Part shown: piece after piece, positions 34,412 through 42,644 of the stretch
Numbering within the stretch: position 1 is the stretch's first letter
How the letters are laid out: the number at the start of each line of letters is the position of its first letter
NCBI RefSeq assembly: GCF_031884435.1
Contig: NZ_CP134779.1
Span: 5,580,001-5,644,000 of the forward strand
Direction of reading: 5' to 3'
From: Bosea sp. 685
GTDB lineage: Bacteria > Pseudomonadota > Alphaproteobacteria > Rhizobiales > Beijerinckiaceae
DNA length: 64,000 bases
Translations under genes and position numbers: made by a program
Notes under the pieces: model-generated
Told to the model about the DNA's origin: nothing
The model's input: only the letters and a program-made list of their open reading frames with translations
Database searches by the model: none

Positions 34412-34453
34412 CTAGAGCAGTTTCCGATCCAGCTGGATCGGAAACTGCTCTAG
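34412..34453. repeat. Perfect 42-bp palindrome
   Basis: Left arm CTAGAGCAGTTTCCGATCC, centre AGCT, right arm the exact complement. The outer AGAGCAG equals the ends of the 51-bp family, but the inner part differs. It is placed just before the 31-bp repeat, as the palindrome at 8242-8292 is placed before 8306-8336. Confidence 0.9.
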
Positions 34454-34481
34454 CTTTCGTTTTGACGCGTTTTCTTCACGC

Positions 34482-34512
34482 GAACCGGTGTCCACTTCGC
34501 TCGAAAACGCTC
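34482..34512 (-). repeat. 31-bp repeat shared with 8306-8336
   Basis: Exact inverted copy of 8306-8336. Both copies sit close to a palindrome in non-coding DNA. Confidence 0.85.
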
Positions 34513-34724
34513 CGGCCGGATATAGCAGGTACACTGGCCAGCAGCCCTGACAAGCCATCGAGCAGTCGCGCCTCCGAGCCGGAAGATGCAACCCTCACGC
34601 GATTGACACCGCTTTGCCGGCCATGGGAGTGTTCTAGTACGATGCTACGCTCGGCCTTTCCGTCCGTCAGAGTCCACACCCCTCGACAGCCTTCGGCGGT
34701 CGCGGCGCGAACGGCTTCGGCCTC

Positions 34725-35648
34725 GTGAGCGGATACATCCTGAAGCGCCTCGCCGCGATCGTGGCGCTGGCATTCGGCATCAGCGTCATCGCCTTCCTGA
34801 TCATCAGACTGATACCCGGCGACCCGGTCGTGGCCATGCTCGGCACGAGCGCAGGCGACAAGGCGCTTATCGAGCGCCTGCGCGAACAGCTCGGCCTGAC
34901 CCAGCCGCTGCACCTGCAGTATTTCGTCTGGATCGGCCATGTGCTGCGGGGCGATTTCGGCTATTCCTACGCCAACCAGCAAAGCGTGAGCTCGCTGCTC
35001 GCCTCCAGCTTTCCGGCCACGATCCAGCTCACGCTCGCGGCGCTGACGCTGTCGCTCAGCGGCGGGACCGCGCTCGGCATCCTCGCAGCCCTGAAGCGCA
35101 ACCAATCGGCCGACACGGCCAGCATGGGGCTCGCTTTGGTCTGCATGTCGGTCCCGAGCTTCTGGCTGGGCCTGCTCTTGATCCTCGCCTTCGCCGTGAC
35201 ATGGCCGATCTTCGACGTCGTCGGTGGCACCTCGCTGAAGGGGCTGGTGCTGCCGGCCGTCACGCTCGCGCTCGGATCGCTGGGCTTCAACGCCCGCTTC
35301 GTGCGTTCGAGCATCATTGCGGCCCTGTCGCAAAATCACGTCACCACCGCCCGGGCCAAGGGCGTGCCGGAGTTCAAGGTCTTCGTCAGGCATGTGATGC
35401 GCAATGCGCTTTTGCCGATCCTGACCATCACCGGCCTTCAGGTGGGCCAGCTGCTTTCGGGTTCGGTCATCGTCGAAACCGTGTTCTCTCGTCCCGGCGT
35501 CGGACGCCTGCTGATCCAGGGCATCCTGGCGAAGGACTACATGACCGTTCAGGCCATCATCCTGATCATCGCCATCATCTACGCCGTCGCGAACTTCATC
35601 GTCGACATTCTCTACCCCGTGCTCGATCCGCGCGTCGCCAACCGCTAG
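34725..35648 (+). CDS. Dipeptide/oligopeptide-type ABC transporter permease (DppB-like)
   Basis: 307 residues from a GTG at 34725. Six hydrophobic helices are visible. The N-terminus SGYILKRLAAIVALAFGISVIAFLIIRLIPGDPV is diagnostic of DppB-type permeases, and the EAA loop near residue 205 reads TTARAKGVPEFKVFVRHVMRNALLPI. It forms the inner-membrane channel with the DppC-like partner, whose gene follows after 15 bases. The neighbouring amidohydrolase suggests uptake of a peptide or cyclic amide, but the ligand is unknown. The frame is complete. Confidence 0.93.
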   Translation: MSGYILKRLAAIVALAFGISVIAFLIIRLIPGDPVVAMLGTSAGDKALIERLREQLGLTQPLHLQYFVWIGHVLRGDFGYSYANQQSVSSLLASSFPATIQLTLAALTLSLSGGTALGILAALKRNQSADTASMGLALVCMSVPSFWLGLLLILAFAVTWPIFDVVGGTSLKGLVLPAVTLALGSLGFNARFVRSSIIAALSQNHVTTARAKGVPEFKVFVRHVMRNALLPILTITGLQVGQLLSGSVIVETVFSRPGVGRLLIQGILAKDYMTVQAIILIIAIIYAVANFIVDILYPVLDPRVANR

Positions 35649-35663
35649 CAGAGATTGCAGGCA

Positions 35664-36578
35664 ATGCCGGACCTCGCCTCAACCGCAGCAACGCTTCCCG
35701 CCGACCAGGACGATCCCGTTGCCGTGGCGCCGCCGGTATGGTCGCGGCGGCGCGCCATTCTGCGTGCGCTGCGCCATCGCAGCCTGTCGACCGGCCTCCT
35801 GATCTGCACGGTCCTGACGCTGGCGGCGTTCTTCGCCCCCCTGCTAACCTCGATCGATCCGACCATGCAGGATCCGATGGCGACCTTCACGCCGCCCTCC
35901 CTGGTCTATCCGATGGGAACCGACGCCTTCGGCCGCGACCTCTTCGCCCGTGTCCTGTTCGGCGCGCGCACGACCATGCTGGCGAGCCTCGCGGTGGTGG
36001 TGCTCGGGGCCCTCTTCGGCACCGTGACCGGCCTGGTCGCCGGCTATTTCGGTGGCGCGATCGGCTTCGTCATCATGCGCCTCAACGATCTGCTGCTGGC
36101 ATTCCCGGGCATCCTGCTTGCCCTGACCGTCACGGCGATCCTGGGGCCGGGCCTCGTCAACGGCGTCATCGCGATCGCGGTGATCCTCGTCCCGGTCTTC
36201 GCCCGGCTGGTGGAAGGGGCGACTGTCGAGGTCCGCAACCTGCCCTTCGTCGAGGCCGCTCTTTGCGGCGGAGCCTCCCCCTTCAGAATCATATCCCGCC
36301 ACATCCTGCCCAATGTGATGTCCGGCGTCATCGTCCTGACCACCACTTGGCTCGGCATCGCCGCGCTCTGGATCACGGCGCTCGGCTTCATCGGGCTCGG
36401 CGTGCAGCCGCCGACGCCCGAGCTCGGCGCCATCCTGAATGACGGCCAGAACTACATCACGCTCGCCTGGTGGATCACCGTGTTCCCCGGCCTGTTCCTG
36501 TCCCTGTTCGTCGTCAGCGTGAACCTGATCGGCGACGGGCTCAGGGACGAACTCGATCCGACGCTCGACCGCAGCTGA
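35664..36578 (+). CDS. Dipeptide/oligopeptide-type ABC transporter permease (DppC-like)
   Basis: 304 residues from the ATG at 35664 (a TTG three codons upstream is possible). DppC features: a short cytoplasmic N-terminus, a first helix (LSTGLLICTVLTLAAFFAPLL), then HPMGTDAFGRD-like sequence (YPMGTDAFGRDLFARVLFGAR), and the EAA loop EAALCGGASPFRIISRHILPNV near residue 195. Pairs with the upstream DppB-like protein to form the channel. No DppD/DppF ATPase gene is in the operon. Confidence 0.93.
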   Translation: MPDLASTAATLPADQDDPVAVAPPVWSRRRAILRALRHRSLSTGLLICTVLTLAAFFAPLLTSIDPTMQDPMATFTPPSLVYPMGTDAFGRDLFARVLFGARTTMLASLAVVVLGALFGTVTGLVAGYFGGAIGFVIMRLNDLLLAFPGILLALTVTAILGPGLVNGVIAIAVILVPVFARLVEGATVEVRNLPFVEAALCGGASPFRIISRHILPNVMSGVIVLTTTWLGIAALWITALGFIGLGVQPPTPELGAILNDGQNYITLAWWITVFPGLFLSLFVVSVNLIGDGLRDELDPTLDRS

Positions 36579-36631
36579 TGCCGCAGATCGCATGCCTCAG
36601 GATTGGCATGCCTCACCATTGGAGAGACGAG

Positions 36632-38239
36632 ATGAGTGAACGACAGCGCAACACCGGAATGAAGACGGCGCTCGCGACCCTCCTTGCCGCCGGCAGCCTT
36701 GCCCTCAGTGTCGGCGGACTCCAGGCGCAACCGGCCGCCCCGAACAAGCAGGCCAAGCTCACGGTCGGCTGGGCCGAGCCGATCGACACGCTCAATCCCG
36801 CCACGACCGGCGCGCGCAATGTCGGCCCGCTCCTGGCCAATATCTTCGACACGCTGATCTGGCTGACGCCCGATTTCAAGATCGTGCCGCTTCTGGCGAC
36901 CAAATGGACAATCTCGGAGGACGGCAAGACCTACAGCTTCACGCTGCGCGAGGATGTGAAGTTCCATGACGGCACGCTTTTCGATGCCGACGCCGTCGTC
37001 GCCAACATCAAATACATCACCGACAAAAGCACCCAGTCCAAGGTCTCGATCGGCCTGCTCGGCCCCTGCAAGACCGCGACTGCAACCGCCAAATACACCG
37101 TCGAGTTCAGCTGTGAGACGCCCTACGCGCCCTTCCTGGGACAGCTCGGCGTGCCCTATCTCGGCATGCAGTCGCCCAAGGCGATAGCCGAATACGGCAA
37201 GGATCTCGGCCTGCACCCGACCGGGACCGGCCCGTTCTCCTTCGTCAGCTACGAGCCCAATCAGAGCCTGATCCTCAAGCGCAACGAGGATTACACCTGG
37301 GGCCCCTCGGTACTTAGCCATAAGGGCCCGCCTGATATCGCGCAGGTGCTGTTCCAGATCGTGCCGAACCCGCAGGCGCGCGTCAGCCAGTTCCAGAGCG
37401 GCCAGTCGCAGATGATGCAGCAGACGCCCGGTGTCTACTGGAATGCCTTCCAGAAGATGGACCGGTACACGGCGATCCCGGTTCCGATCACGGGGCTCGG
37501 CATCTTCGCGCCGATCAATGCGAGCAGGTTCCCGACCGACGACCTCGCCGTCCGCAAGGCGATCCATTACGCGATCGACAAGAAGGGCGTGATCCAACTC
37601 GCCGAGGCCGGCGCCTTCCCGCCGAGCCTGACGCCGCTGCAACCCAGCATGATCGGCTACGATGCCTCGCTCGAAAGCGTCTATTCCTACGATCCGGCCA
37701 AGGCCGAGGCCGTGCTCAAGGAGGGCGGCTGGACCAAGGTGAACGGGTTCTGGGAGAAGGGCGGCAAGCGCCTGACGCTGACCGTGACCGCGATCTCGAC
37801 CTCGACCTCCTATCCGCTGCTCGCCCAGGCCATGCAGGGCTATCTGCAGAAAATCGGCATGGAGGTGAATGTCCAGCAGCTCGCCTCGCCGGCCTGGCTC
37901 GCAGCCAATATCAACGGCGATATGTCCCTGACGCCGCTGCAATATATCGGCGTCGATCCCGACGCGCTGCAGACCTGGTTCACGCCCGGCCAGTACTTCA
38001 ACTGGAGCCATTTCTCCGACCCCAAGCTGACCGCCCTGTTCAAGGACGGCCAGCAGGAGCGCGACCCCGCCAAACGCCTGACGATCTATCATGAGGTCCA
38101 GAAGATCCTGATGGACCAGGCCGTCATGCTGCCGATCCGCCAGAACATCGACCTCGTGATGACGACGAAGAAGCTGACCGGCGTGACCTATACGGGCGGC
38201 GGCTTCGAATATCTCGGAGCGGCCTCGCTGGCCGACTGA
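36632..38239 (+). CDS. ABC transporter solute-binding protein, family 5 (dipeptide type)
   Basis: 535 residues from the ATG at 36632 with GGAGAGACGAG upstream. A signal peptide (TALATLLAAGSLALSVGGLQA) is followed by a family 5 binding domain: DTLNPATT near residue 50, IFDTLIWLTPDFKIVPLLATKW, YSFTLREDVKFHDGTLFDADAVV (the family signature), and VRKAIHYAIDKKGVI. It sits in the periplasm and delivers peptides, opines or other ligands to the two permeases encoded just upstream. Placement after the permeases is less common. Confidence 0.95.
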   Translation: MSERQRNTGMKTALATLLAAGSLALSVGGLQAQPAAPNKQAKLTVGWAEPIDTLNPATTGARNVGPLLANIFDTLIWLTPDFKIVPLLATKWTISEDGKTYSFTLREDVKFHDGTLFDADAVVANIKYITDKSTQSKVSIGLLGPCKTATATAKYTVEFSCETPYAPFLGQLGVPYLGMQSPKAIAEYGKDLGLHPTGTGPFSFVSYEPNQSLILKRNEDYTWGPSVLSHKGPPDIAQVLFQIVPNPQARVSQFQSGQSQMMQQTPGVYWNAFQKMDRYTAIPVPITGLGIFAPINASRFPTDDLAVRKAIHYAIDKKGVIQLAEAGAFPPSLTPLQPSMIGYDASLESVYSYDPAKAEAVLKEGGWTKVNGFWEKGGKRLTLTVTAISTSTSYPLLAQAMQGYLQKIGMEVNVQQLASPAWLAANINGDMSLTPLQYIGVDPDALQTWFTPGQYFNWSHFSDPKLTALFKDGQQERDPAKRLTIYHEVQKILMDQAVMLPIRQNIDLVMTTKKLTGVTYTGGGFEYLGAASLAD

Positions 38240-38321
38240 GCGCCCGGAAAACTCAGAAATCCGGGCGCGAGCAAACTGATCGCGCCCGGATGACCCGACA
38301 TGACGAGACAGGAGTTCGCCA

Positions 38322-39569
38322 GTGACGACGCTCATTCGGGCCGACAGGCTCATCGATGGAACCGGCTCGGCTCCTGTCCAGGACGCCGTGCTCGTGGTCG
38401 AGCAGGGCAAGGTCGTGGCCGTCCATGCCCGAGGCATCCCGGACGGGTTCTCGACGGAGAACGCCGAGATTCTCGATTTCCCCGGCTGCACGATCCTGCC
38501 CGGGCTGATCGACACTCATGTCCATCTCAACCTGCCCGGGGACGGCACCACGCTCGAAGTGGCGATGCGCGAGCCTGAGGGCGTGCTGATGGCGACCTCA
38601 ACCTTCGCCGTCGGCAAGGCGCTCGCGGCAGGCATCACGACGGTGCGCGATGTCGGCGCACTCAACAGCACGGCGATCCATCTGCGCCGGGCGCTGGAAC
38701 TCGGCCATGGCGAAGGCGCGCGCGTGCTCGCCTGCGGCCAGCCCATCACAATCACCGGCGGCCATACCTGGTATTTCGGCGGCGAGGCGGATGGCGAGGA
38801 CGGCCTGCGCCGCAAGGTCCGCGAGATGGCGAAGCTGGGGGCGGATTTCATCAAGGTGATGGCCAGCGGCGGCGGAACGCTGAACACGCAATCCTGGAAA
38901 TCGTCCTTCACGCCCAGGGAGCTGGCCGTCATGGTCGACGAGGCGCATCGCAGCGACCGCAAGATCACCGCGCATTGTCTGTGTGCGGCCTCGATCGACG
39001 ATGTCGTCGCGGCCGGCTTCGACCAGATCGAGCATGCCGGCTTCATCACCGACGGCAAGGGCAACCAATCCTACGACCCGGCCGTGGCCGAGCGCCTCGC
39101 GCGCTCCGCCATTCCCGTGACCAGCACGCTGGCGGTCGGCGGAGCCGTGCTCAGGGCAATGCTTGCCAAGGAGGAGCGCACGCCGACCGAGGAGGCCTTC
39201 CTGGCACGGTGGCGCAAAACCTTCGCCGCCAATCTCGACCAGTTCCGCCAGCTGCGCGAGGCCGGCGTGACATTCGTCGCCGGCACCGATGCAGGCTGGC
39301 GCTTCACGGCGATCGACGATCTGCCGATGGAGATAGCCTTGATGCATCAGGGCGGCATGAGCGCCATGGAGGCGATCGTTGCCGGCACGGGCCTTGCCGC
39401 GACGGTGCTCGGCATCGATGACCGTGTCGGCAGGTTGACGCCCGGCCTCGCCGCCGATGCAATCGTCGTTCGCGGCAACCCGCTCGACGATCTCGAGGTG
39501 CTGCGCGATGTTCGCTTCGTCATGCAGGGCGGACAGCCGAAACGGCGCCCGGATCGCATTGCGAGCTGA
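38322..39569 (+). CDS. Amidohydrolase family protein (imidazolonepropionase/prolidase-like)
   Basis: 415 residues from a GTG at 38322 with a CAGGAG site upstream. Metal ligands of subtype I amidohydrolases are seen: HVH in GLIDTHVHL, a Lys in DFIKVMASGG, His in ITAHCLCAA and IEHAGFI, and Asp in VAGTDAGWRF. This resembles members described as Xaa-Pro dipeptidases or imidazolonepropionase-like enzymes. It is cytoplasmic and last in the ABC operon, so it likely cleaves the imported compound. Confidence 0.9.
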   Translation: MTTLIRADRLIDGTGSAPVQDAVLVVEQGKVVAVHARGIPDGFSTENAEILDFPGCTILPGLIDTHVHLNLPGDGTTLEVAMREPEGVLMATSTFAVGKALAAGITTVRDVGALNSTAIHLRRALELGHGEGARVLACGQPITITGGHTWYFGGEADGEDGLRRKVREMAKLGADFIKVMASGGGTLNTQSWKSSFTPRELAVMVDEAHRSDRKITAHCLCAASIDDVVAAGFDQIEHAGFITDGKGNQSYDPAVAERLARSAIPVTSTLAVGGAVLRAMLAKEERTPTEEAFLARWRKTFAANLDQFRQLREAGVTFVAGTDAGWRFTAIDDLPMEIALMHQGGMSAMEAIVAGTGLAATVLGIDDRVGRLTPGLAADAIVVRGNPLDDLEVLRDVRFVMQGGQPKRRPDRIAS

Positions 39570-39590
39570 GAACACCCCGCTGGGATCGCG

Positions 39591-40232
39591 TTACGAGCGC
39601 CGGCTCAGCCCGTCGCCGCGCTCATAGCGCGCCAGAAAGAGCGCGATCCCCTCCTCGATCTGCTCCTCGATTTCGGCCTTCGGGAGCAGTTCCAGGGACA
39701 GTAACCCCCTGACATCGAGATCGCCCCGGACGATGCTCAGAAATTGCCGGGCAGCCAGGGTTGGATTGGGCACATCGAGAAGGCCCCTTTCATCCGCCAG
39801 GGCGAAAAACCGCGCGAGCCGTTCCGTCAGCACCACCGGCCCGGCTTCGAACACGACGCGACCGATCCCCGGAAAACGCGGGACCGCCCCGATAGCCGCA
39901 CGCCACAGCTGCACGCAGCGCGCGGCCATGAAGATGTCGATGAAGTTCCCGGCGACGCGGCGGAGCGCCGTCGGGACGTCGTCAACCTCGACATCGGAGA
40001 GCCAGATCGTGTCGGTGACGCGCTTGGCTTCACCGGTCAGCACGGCCTCGAACAAAGCTTCCTTATTGGCGAAATGAACATAGAGCGTCGCCTTGGAGAC
40101 GCCGGAGACCCGCGTGACCATGTCCATGGTAACGGCATCGAAACCGTGTTCGAGAAACAGGTCGCACGCCGCGACCAGGATCTGCTCCACCTTCCGGCTG
40201 CGGCGATCGGGTCGCGCCTCGAGGCTTTTCAT
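39591..40232 (-). CDS. TetR/AcrR-family repressor
   Basis: 213 residues from the ATG at 40232 (GGAAGG upstream); earlier ATG codons at 40271 and 40274 are closer to the operator and less likely. The helix-turn-helix is within FLEHGFDAVTMDMVTRVSGVSKATLYVHFANKEALF at about residues 25-60. The C-terminal ligand domain is TetR_C-like (AcrR/AefR). It is divergent from the RND operon; an 18-bp motif occurs twice between the two genes, so it most likely represses both itself and the pump until a drug or metabolite binds. Confidence 0.92.
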   Translation of the reverse strand: MKSLEARPDRRSRKVEQILVAACDLFLEHGFDAVTMDMVTRVSGVSKATLYVHFANKEALFEAVLTGEAKRVTDTIWLSDVEVDDVPTALRRVAGNFIDIFMAARCVQLWRAAIGAVPRFPGIGRVVFEAGPVVLTERLARFFALADERGLLDVPNPTLAARQFLSIVRGDLDVRGLLSLELLPKAEIEEQIEEGIALFLARYERGDGLSRRS

Positions 40233-40294
40233 GCCACCTTCCAGCGGATTGGTTTTGCGGGTGCCGGGCATCATGCCGTTTGCGTCTCTTTTTG

Positions 40295-40312
40295 AACTGT
40301 ACCGTTTAGTTT
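40295..40312. promoter_or_regulatory. Probable TetR operator, copy 1
   Basis: AACTGTACCGTTTAGTTT, one base different from 40357-40374. The spacing between the copies is 62 bases from start to start. Confidence 0.7.
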
Positions 40313-40356
40313 CCTCTTGACTCGTGACAGGGCGCAAGGCATCCGTCAACGAAATA

Positions 40357-40374
40357 AACTGAACCGTTTAGTTT
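40357..40374. promoter_or_regulatory. Probable TetR operator, copy 2
   Basis: AACTGAACCGTTTAGTTT just before the first pump gene; with one more base pair it reads as a partial palindrome (TAAACT...AGTTTA). It is close to where the RND operon promoter should be. Confidence 0.72.
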
Positions 40375-40386
40375 AGCAGGTGTTCG

Positions 40387-41535
40387 ATGACGCAGTCTCG
40401 ACGAGACAAGCTATGGCAACCGCGGCGTGGCGCCGGGCCAGGTTTGGGCGTCCTTGCGTTGCTGGCGCTCGCCGGCTGCAAGGATTCCGCGCCGGCTGAT
40501 GCGCAACCGCCATTGGCAGTGCTGACGCAAACGGCCAGACTCTCACCGCGTGCCCAGACCGTTTCGCTCACGGGCGAGATCAAGGCCCGCATCCAAAGCG
40601 ATCTGTCGTTCCGCTTTGCCGGCCGCATCGCGACGCGCAGCGTCGATGTCGGGGACCGCGTCGTGGCTGGCCAGGTTCTCGCCACGCTCGAGACCACCGA
40701 GCAGAAGGCCGACACGGATTCGGCGACGGCGAGCGTGCAAGCAGCCGAGGCGACCTTGCGCCAGGCGAGCGCCACCTTCGAGCGGCAGAAATCGCTGCTC
40801 GCCAACGGCTATACGACGCAACGCAGCTACGACAATGCGAATGAAGCCTATCGGGCAGCGCAGGCGTCGCTCGACAGCGCGAAGGCCAATCTCGCCACCG
40901 CGCAGGACCAGCTCTCCTACACGGCCCTGCGCGCCGAAGCGCCCGGCATCATCACCGCGCGCAATGCCGAGGTGGGGCAGGTCGTCGAGGCGGCGCAAGC
41001 CGTCTTCACCGTCGCCCGGGACGGCGCGCGCGACGCGGTTTTCGATGTCTATGAAGCGCTCCTCGTGCAGAAGCCGGCTGACGGCAATGTCGAGATCGCC
41101 TTGATCTCGAATCCCGCCATCAAGGTCACAGGCACGGTGCGAGAGGTCGCGCCCGTCGTCGACCCCACGACCGGGTCGGTCAGGGTCAAGATCGGCATTG
41201 ATCAACCGCCGCCGGAGATGACGCTCGGCACCGCCGTCTCCGGGGTCGGCCGCTTCCAGCCCCGGGATGTCTTCGCGCTGCCATGGACAGCGTTCTTCAC
41301 GCAAGGAGGCAAGGCAGCAGTCTGGGTGGTCGATCCAAAAAGCCGCGCCGTCTCGCTCAAGCCCGTCGTCATCGACATTTACCGGACCGGCGAAGTGCTG
41401 ATCCGCAGCGGATTAAGCGCCGGCGATATCGTGGTCACCGGCGGGGCGCAGCTTCTCAGGCCGGGCCAGATCGTCGCGCCCACCGAGCAGCAACCGACGG
41501 CGCTGCTGCCGGCCAGGGTAGGGAATGCAGGATGA
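40387..41535 (+). CDS. RND efflux periplasmic adaptor subunit (first of two)
   Basis: 382 residues. The N-terminus has a lipoprotein-type signal (LLALAGC), so the protein may be lipid-anchored on the periplasmic side. The membrane-fusion fold is complete: first lipoyl half near DVGDRVVAGQVLATLE, a coiled-coil hairpin of about 100 residues rich in Ala, Gln and Glu, the second lipoyl half (ALRAEAPGIITARNAEVGQVVEAA), and a beta-barrel near VKIGIDQP. Adaptors link the inner-membrane pump to an outer-membrane channel. It is the first gene after the operator and overlaps the next gene by 4 bases. Confidence 0.93.
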   Translation: MTQSRRDKLWQPRRGAGPGLGVLALLALAGCKDSAPADAQPPLAVLTQTARLSPRAQTVSLTGEIKARIQSDLSFRFAGRIATRSVDVGDRVVAGQVLATLETTEQKADTDSATASVQAAEATLRQASATFERQKSLLANGYTTQRSYDNANEAYRAAQASLDSAKANLATAQDQLSYTALRAEAPGIITARNAEVGQVVEAAQAVFTVARDGARDAVFDVYEALLVQKPADGNVEIALISNPAIKVTGTVREVAPVVDPTTGSVRVKIGIDQPPPEMTLGTAVSGVGRFQPRDVFALPWTAFFTQGGKAAVWVVDPKSRAVSLKPVVIDIYRTGEVLIRSGLSAGDIVVTGGAQLLRPGQIVAPTEQQPTALLPARVGNAG

Positions 41536-42644
41536 AACACATCGCCACATTCGCAGCCGCGGGAGCCGCCCTGGCGCTCGCGGGCTGCAATTCCGAGAAC
41601 TCAAGCACGAAGGCGGCGCCGCCGGCGCGCCCCGTGCTGTCGATCGTCGTGACGCCCAATAGCGACAAGACGATCGGCTTTGCCGGCACGATCCAGCCGC
41701 AATACCAGACGGAGCTGGGCTTCCGTGTGCTCGGGCGATTGATCGCACGCAACGTCAATGTCGGCGATCTCGTCAAGGCCGGGCAGAGCTTGGCCCAGCT
41801 CGACCCCTTCATCCTCGCCCTCGCGCTCCGCACCGCCGAAGCCGACCTGGTCAAGGCGCGCGCGCAGCTCTCGAACACCACCGCCGCCGAAAGCCGGATC
41901 TCGATCCTGCTCGGGCGGCAGGTCTCGAACCAGGCGGATTTCGACACCGCGCAGCAGGCCAAGGAAGCGGCCGCCGCCGCGGTGCAGCAGGCCGAGGCCA
42001 ATCTGGCGAAAGCCCGCGAGCAGCTCGGCTACACCACGCTCAGCGCCGATATCGACGGCGTGGTGACCACGACCGACGCCGAGGTCGGGCAGATGGTCGC
42101 CGCTGGCAAGAGAGTGGTTTCGCTCGCCCGGACCGATATTCGCGAAGCCGTGGTCGATCTTCCCGACGACCGCGCACAGCTGCTGGCGGCAGGCGCGCCG
42201 TTCGAGGTTCATCTCCAGGCCGACCCGCTGGTCAAGGCCAATGGCAAAGTCCGCGAAATCGCGCCGCAGGCCGACGCCGCGACCCGGACCCGTCGGATCA
42301 AGATCACGCTCGAACAGGCCAGCGAGGCCTTCCGCCTCGGCGCGACCGTGACGGCGACGCCATTGGAGGCAACGACGTCGACGATCGACGTGCCGCTCTC
42401 GGCGCTGCTCGAGCGCGACGGCGCAACGCGTGTCTGGATCGTCGACACTGCCGCGAAGACCGTGAAGACGGTGCCGGTCCAGGTCGCGGAACGCAATGGA
42501 CGCAGCGCCCGGATCGCCAGCGGGTTGGAGGCCGGCGCCCAGCTCGTCGTCGCGGGCGTCAACAGCCTGTCCGAGGGGCAGGTGGTCAAGATCCAGACTG
42601 GCAAGATCCAGGCTGGCAAGATCGATGAGAGGACTACCCGGTGA
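41532..42644 (+). CDS. RND efflux periplasmic adaptor subunit (second of two)
   Basis: 370 residues from the ATG at 41532, overlapping the previous stop (ATGA). It has a lipoprotein signal (GAALALAGC) and a full adaptor layout: FRVLGRLIARNVNVGDLVKAGQSLAQLD, a long hairpin (TAAESRISILLGRQVSNQ and others), and TTLSADIDGVVTTTDAEVGQMVAAG. It is not a copy of the first adaptor; identity looks modest. The C-terminus carries a 15-bp tandem duplication (KIQTG-KIQAG-KIDER). The presence of two adaptors for a single pump suggests a hetero-oligomeric adaptor ring. Confidence 0.93.
   Translation: MKHIATFAAAGAALALAGCNSENSSTKAAPPARPVLSIVVTPNSDKTIGFAGTIQPQYQTELGFRVLGRLIARNVNVGDLVKAGQSLAQLDPFILALALRTAEADLVKARAQLSNTTAAESRISILLGRQVSNQADFDTAQQAKEAAAAAVQQAEANLAKAREQLGYTTLSADIDGVVTTTDAEVGQMVAAGKRVVSLARTDIREAVVDLPDDRAQLLAAGAPFEVHLQADPLVKANGKVREIAPQADAATRTRRIKITLEQASEAFRLGATVTATPLEATTSTIDVPLSALLERDGATRVWIVDTAAKTVKTVPVQVAERNGRSARIASGLEAGAQLVVAGVNSLSEGQVVKIQTGKIQAGKIDERTTR

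Larger units (their letters stand above)
34388..34724. other. Divergent intergenic region carrying repeat elements
   Basis: 337 bases between the GntR gene and the ABC permease. It holds a perfect 42-bp palindrome (34412-34453) and the 31-bp repeat at 34482-34512. The remaining 200 bases contain no gene that I can support, and must include the promoters for both directions. Confidence 0.6.
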
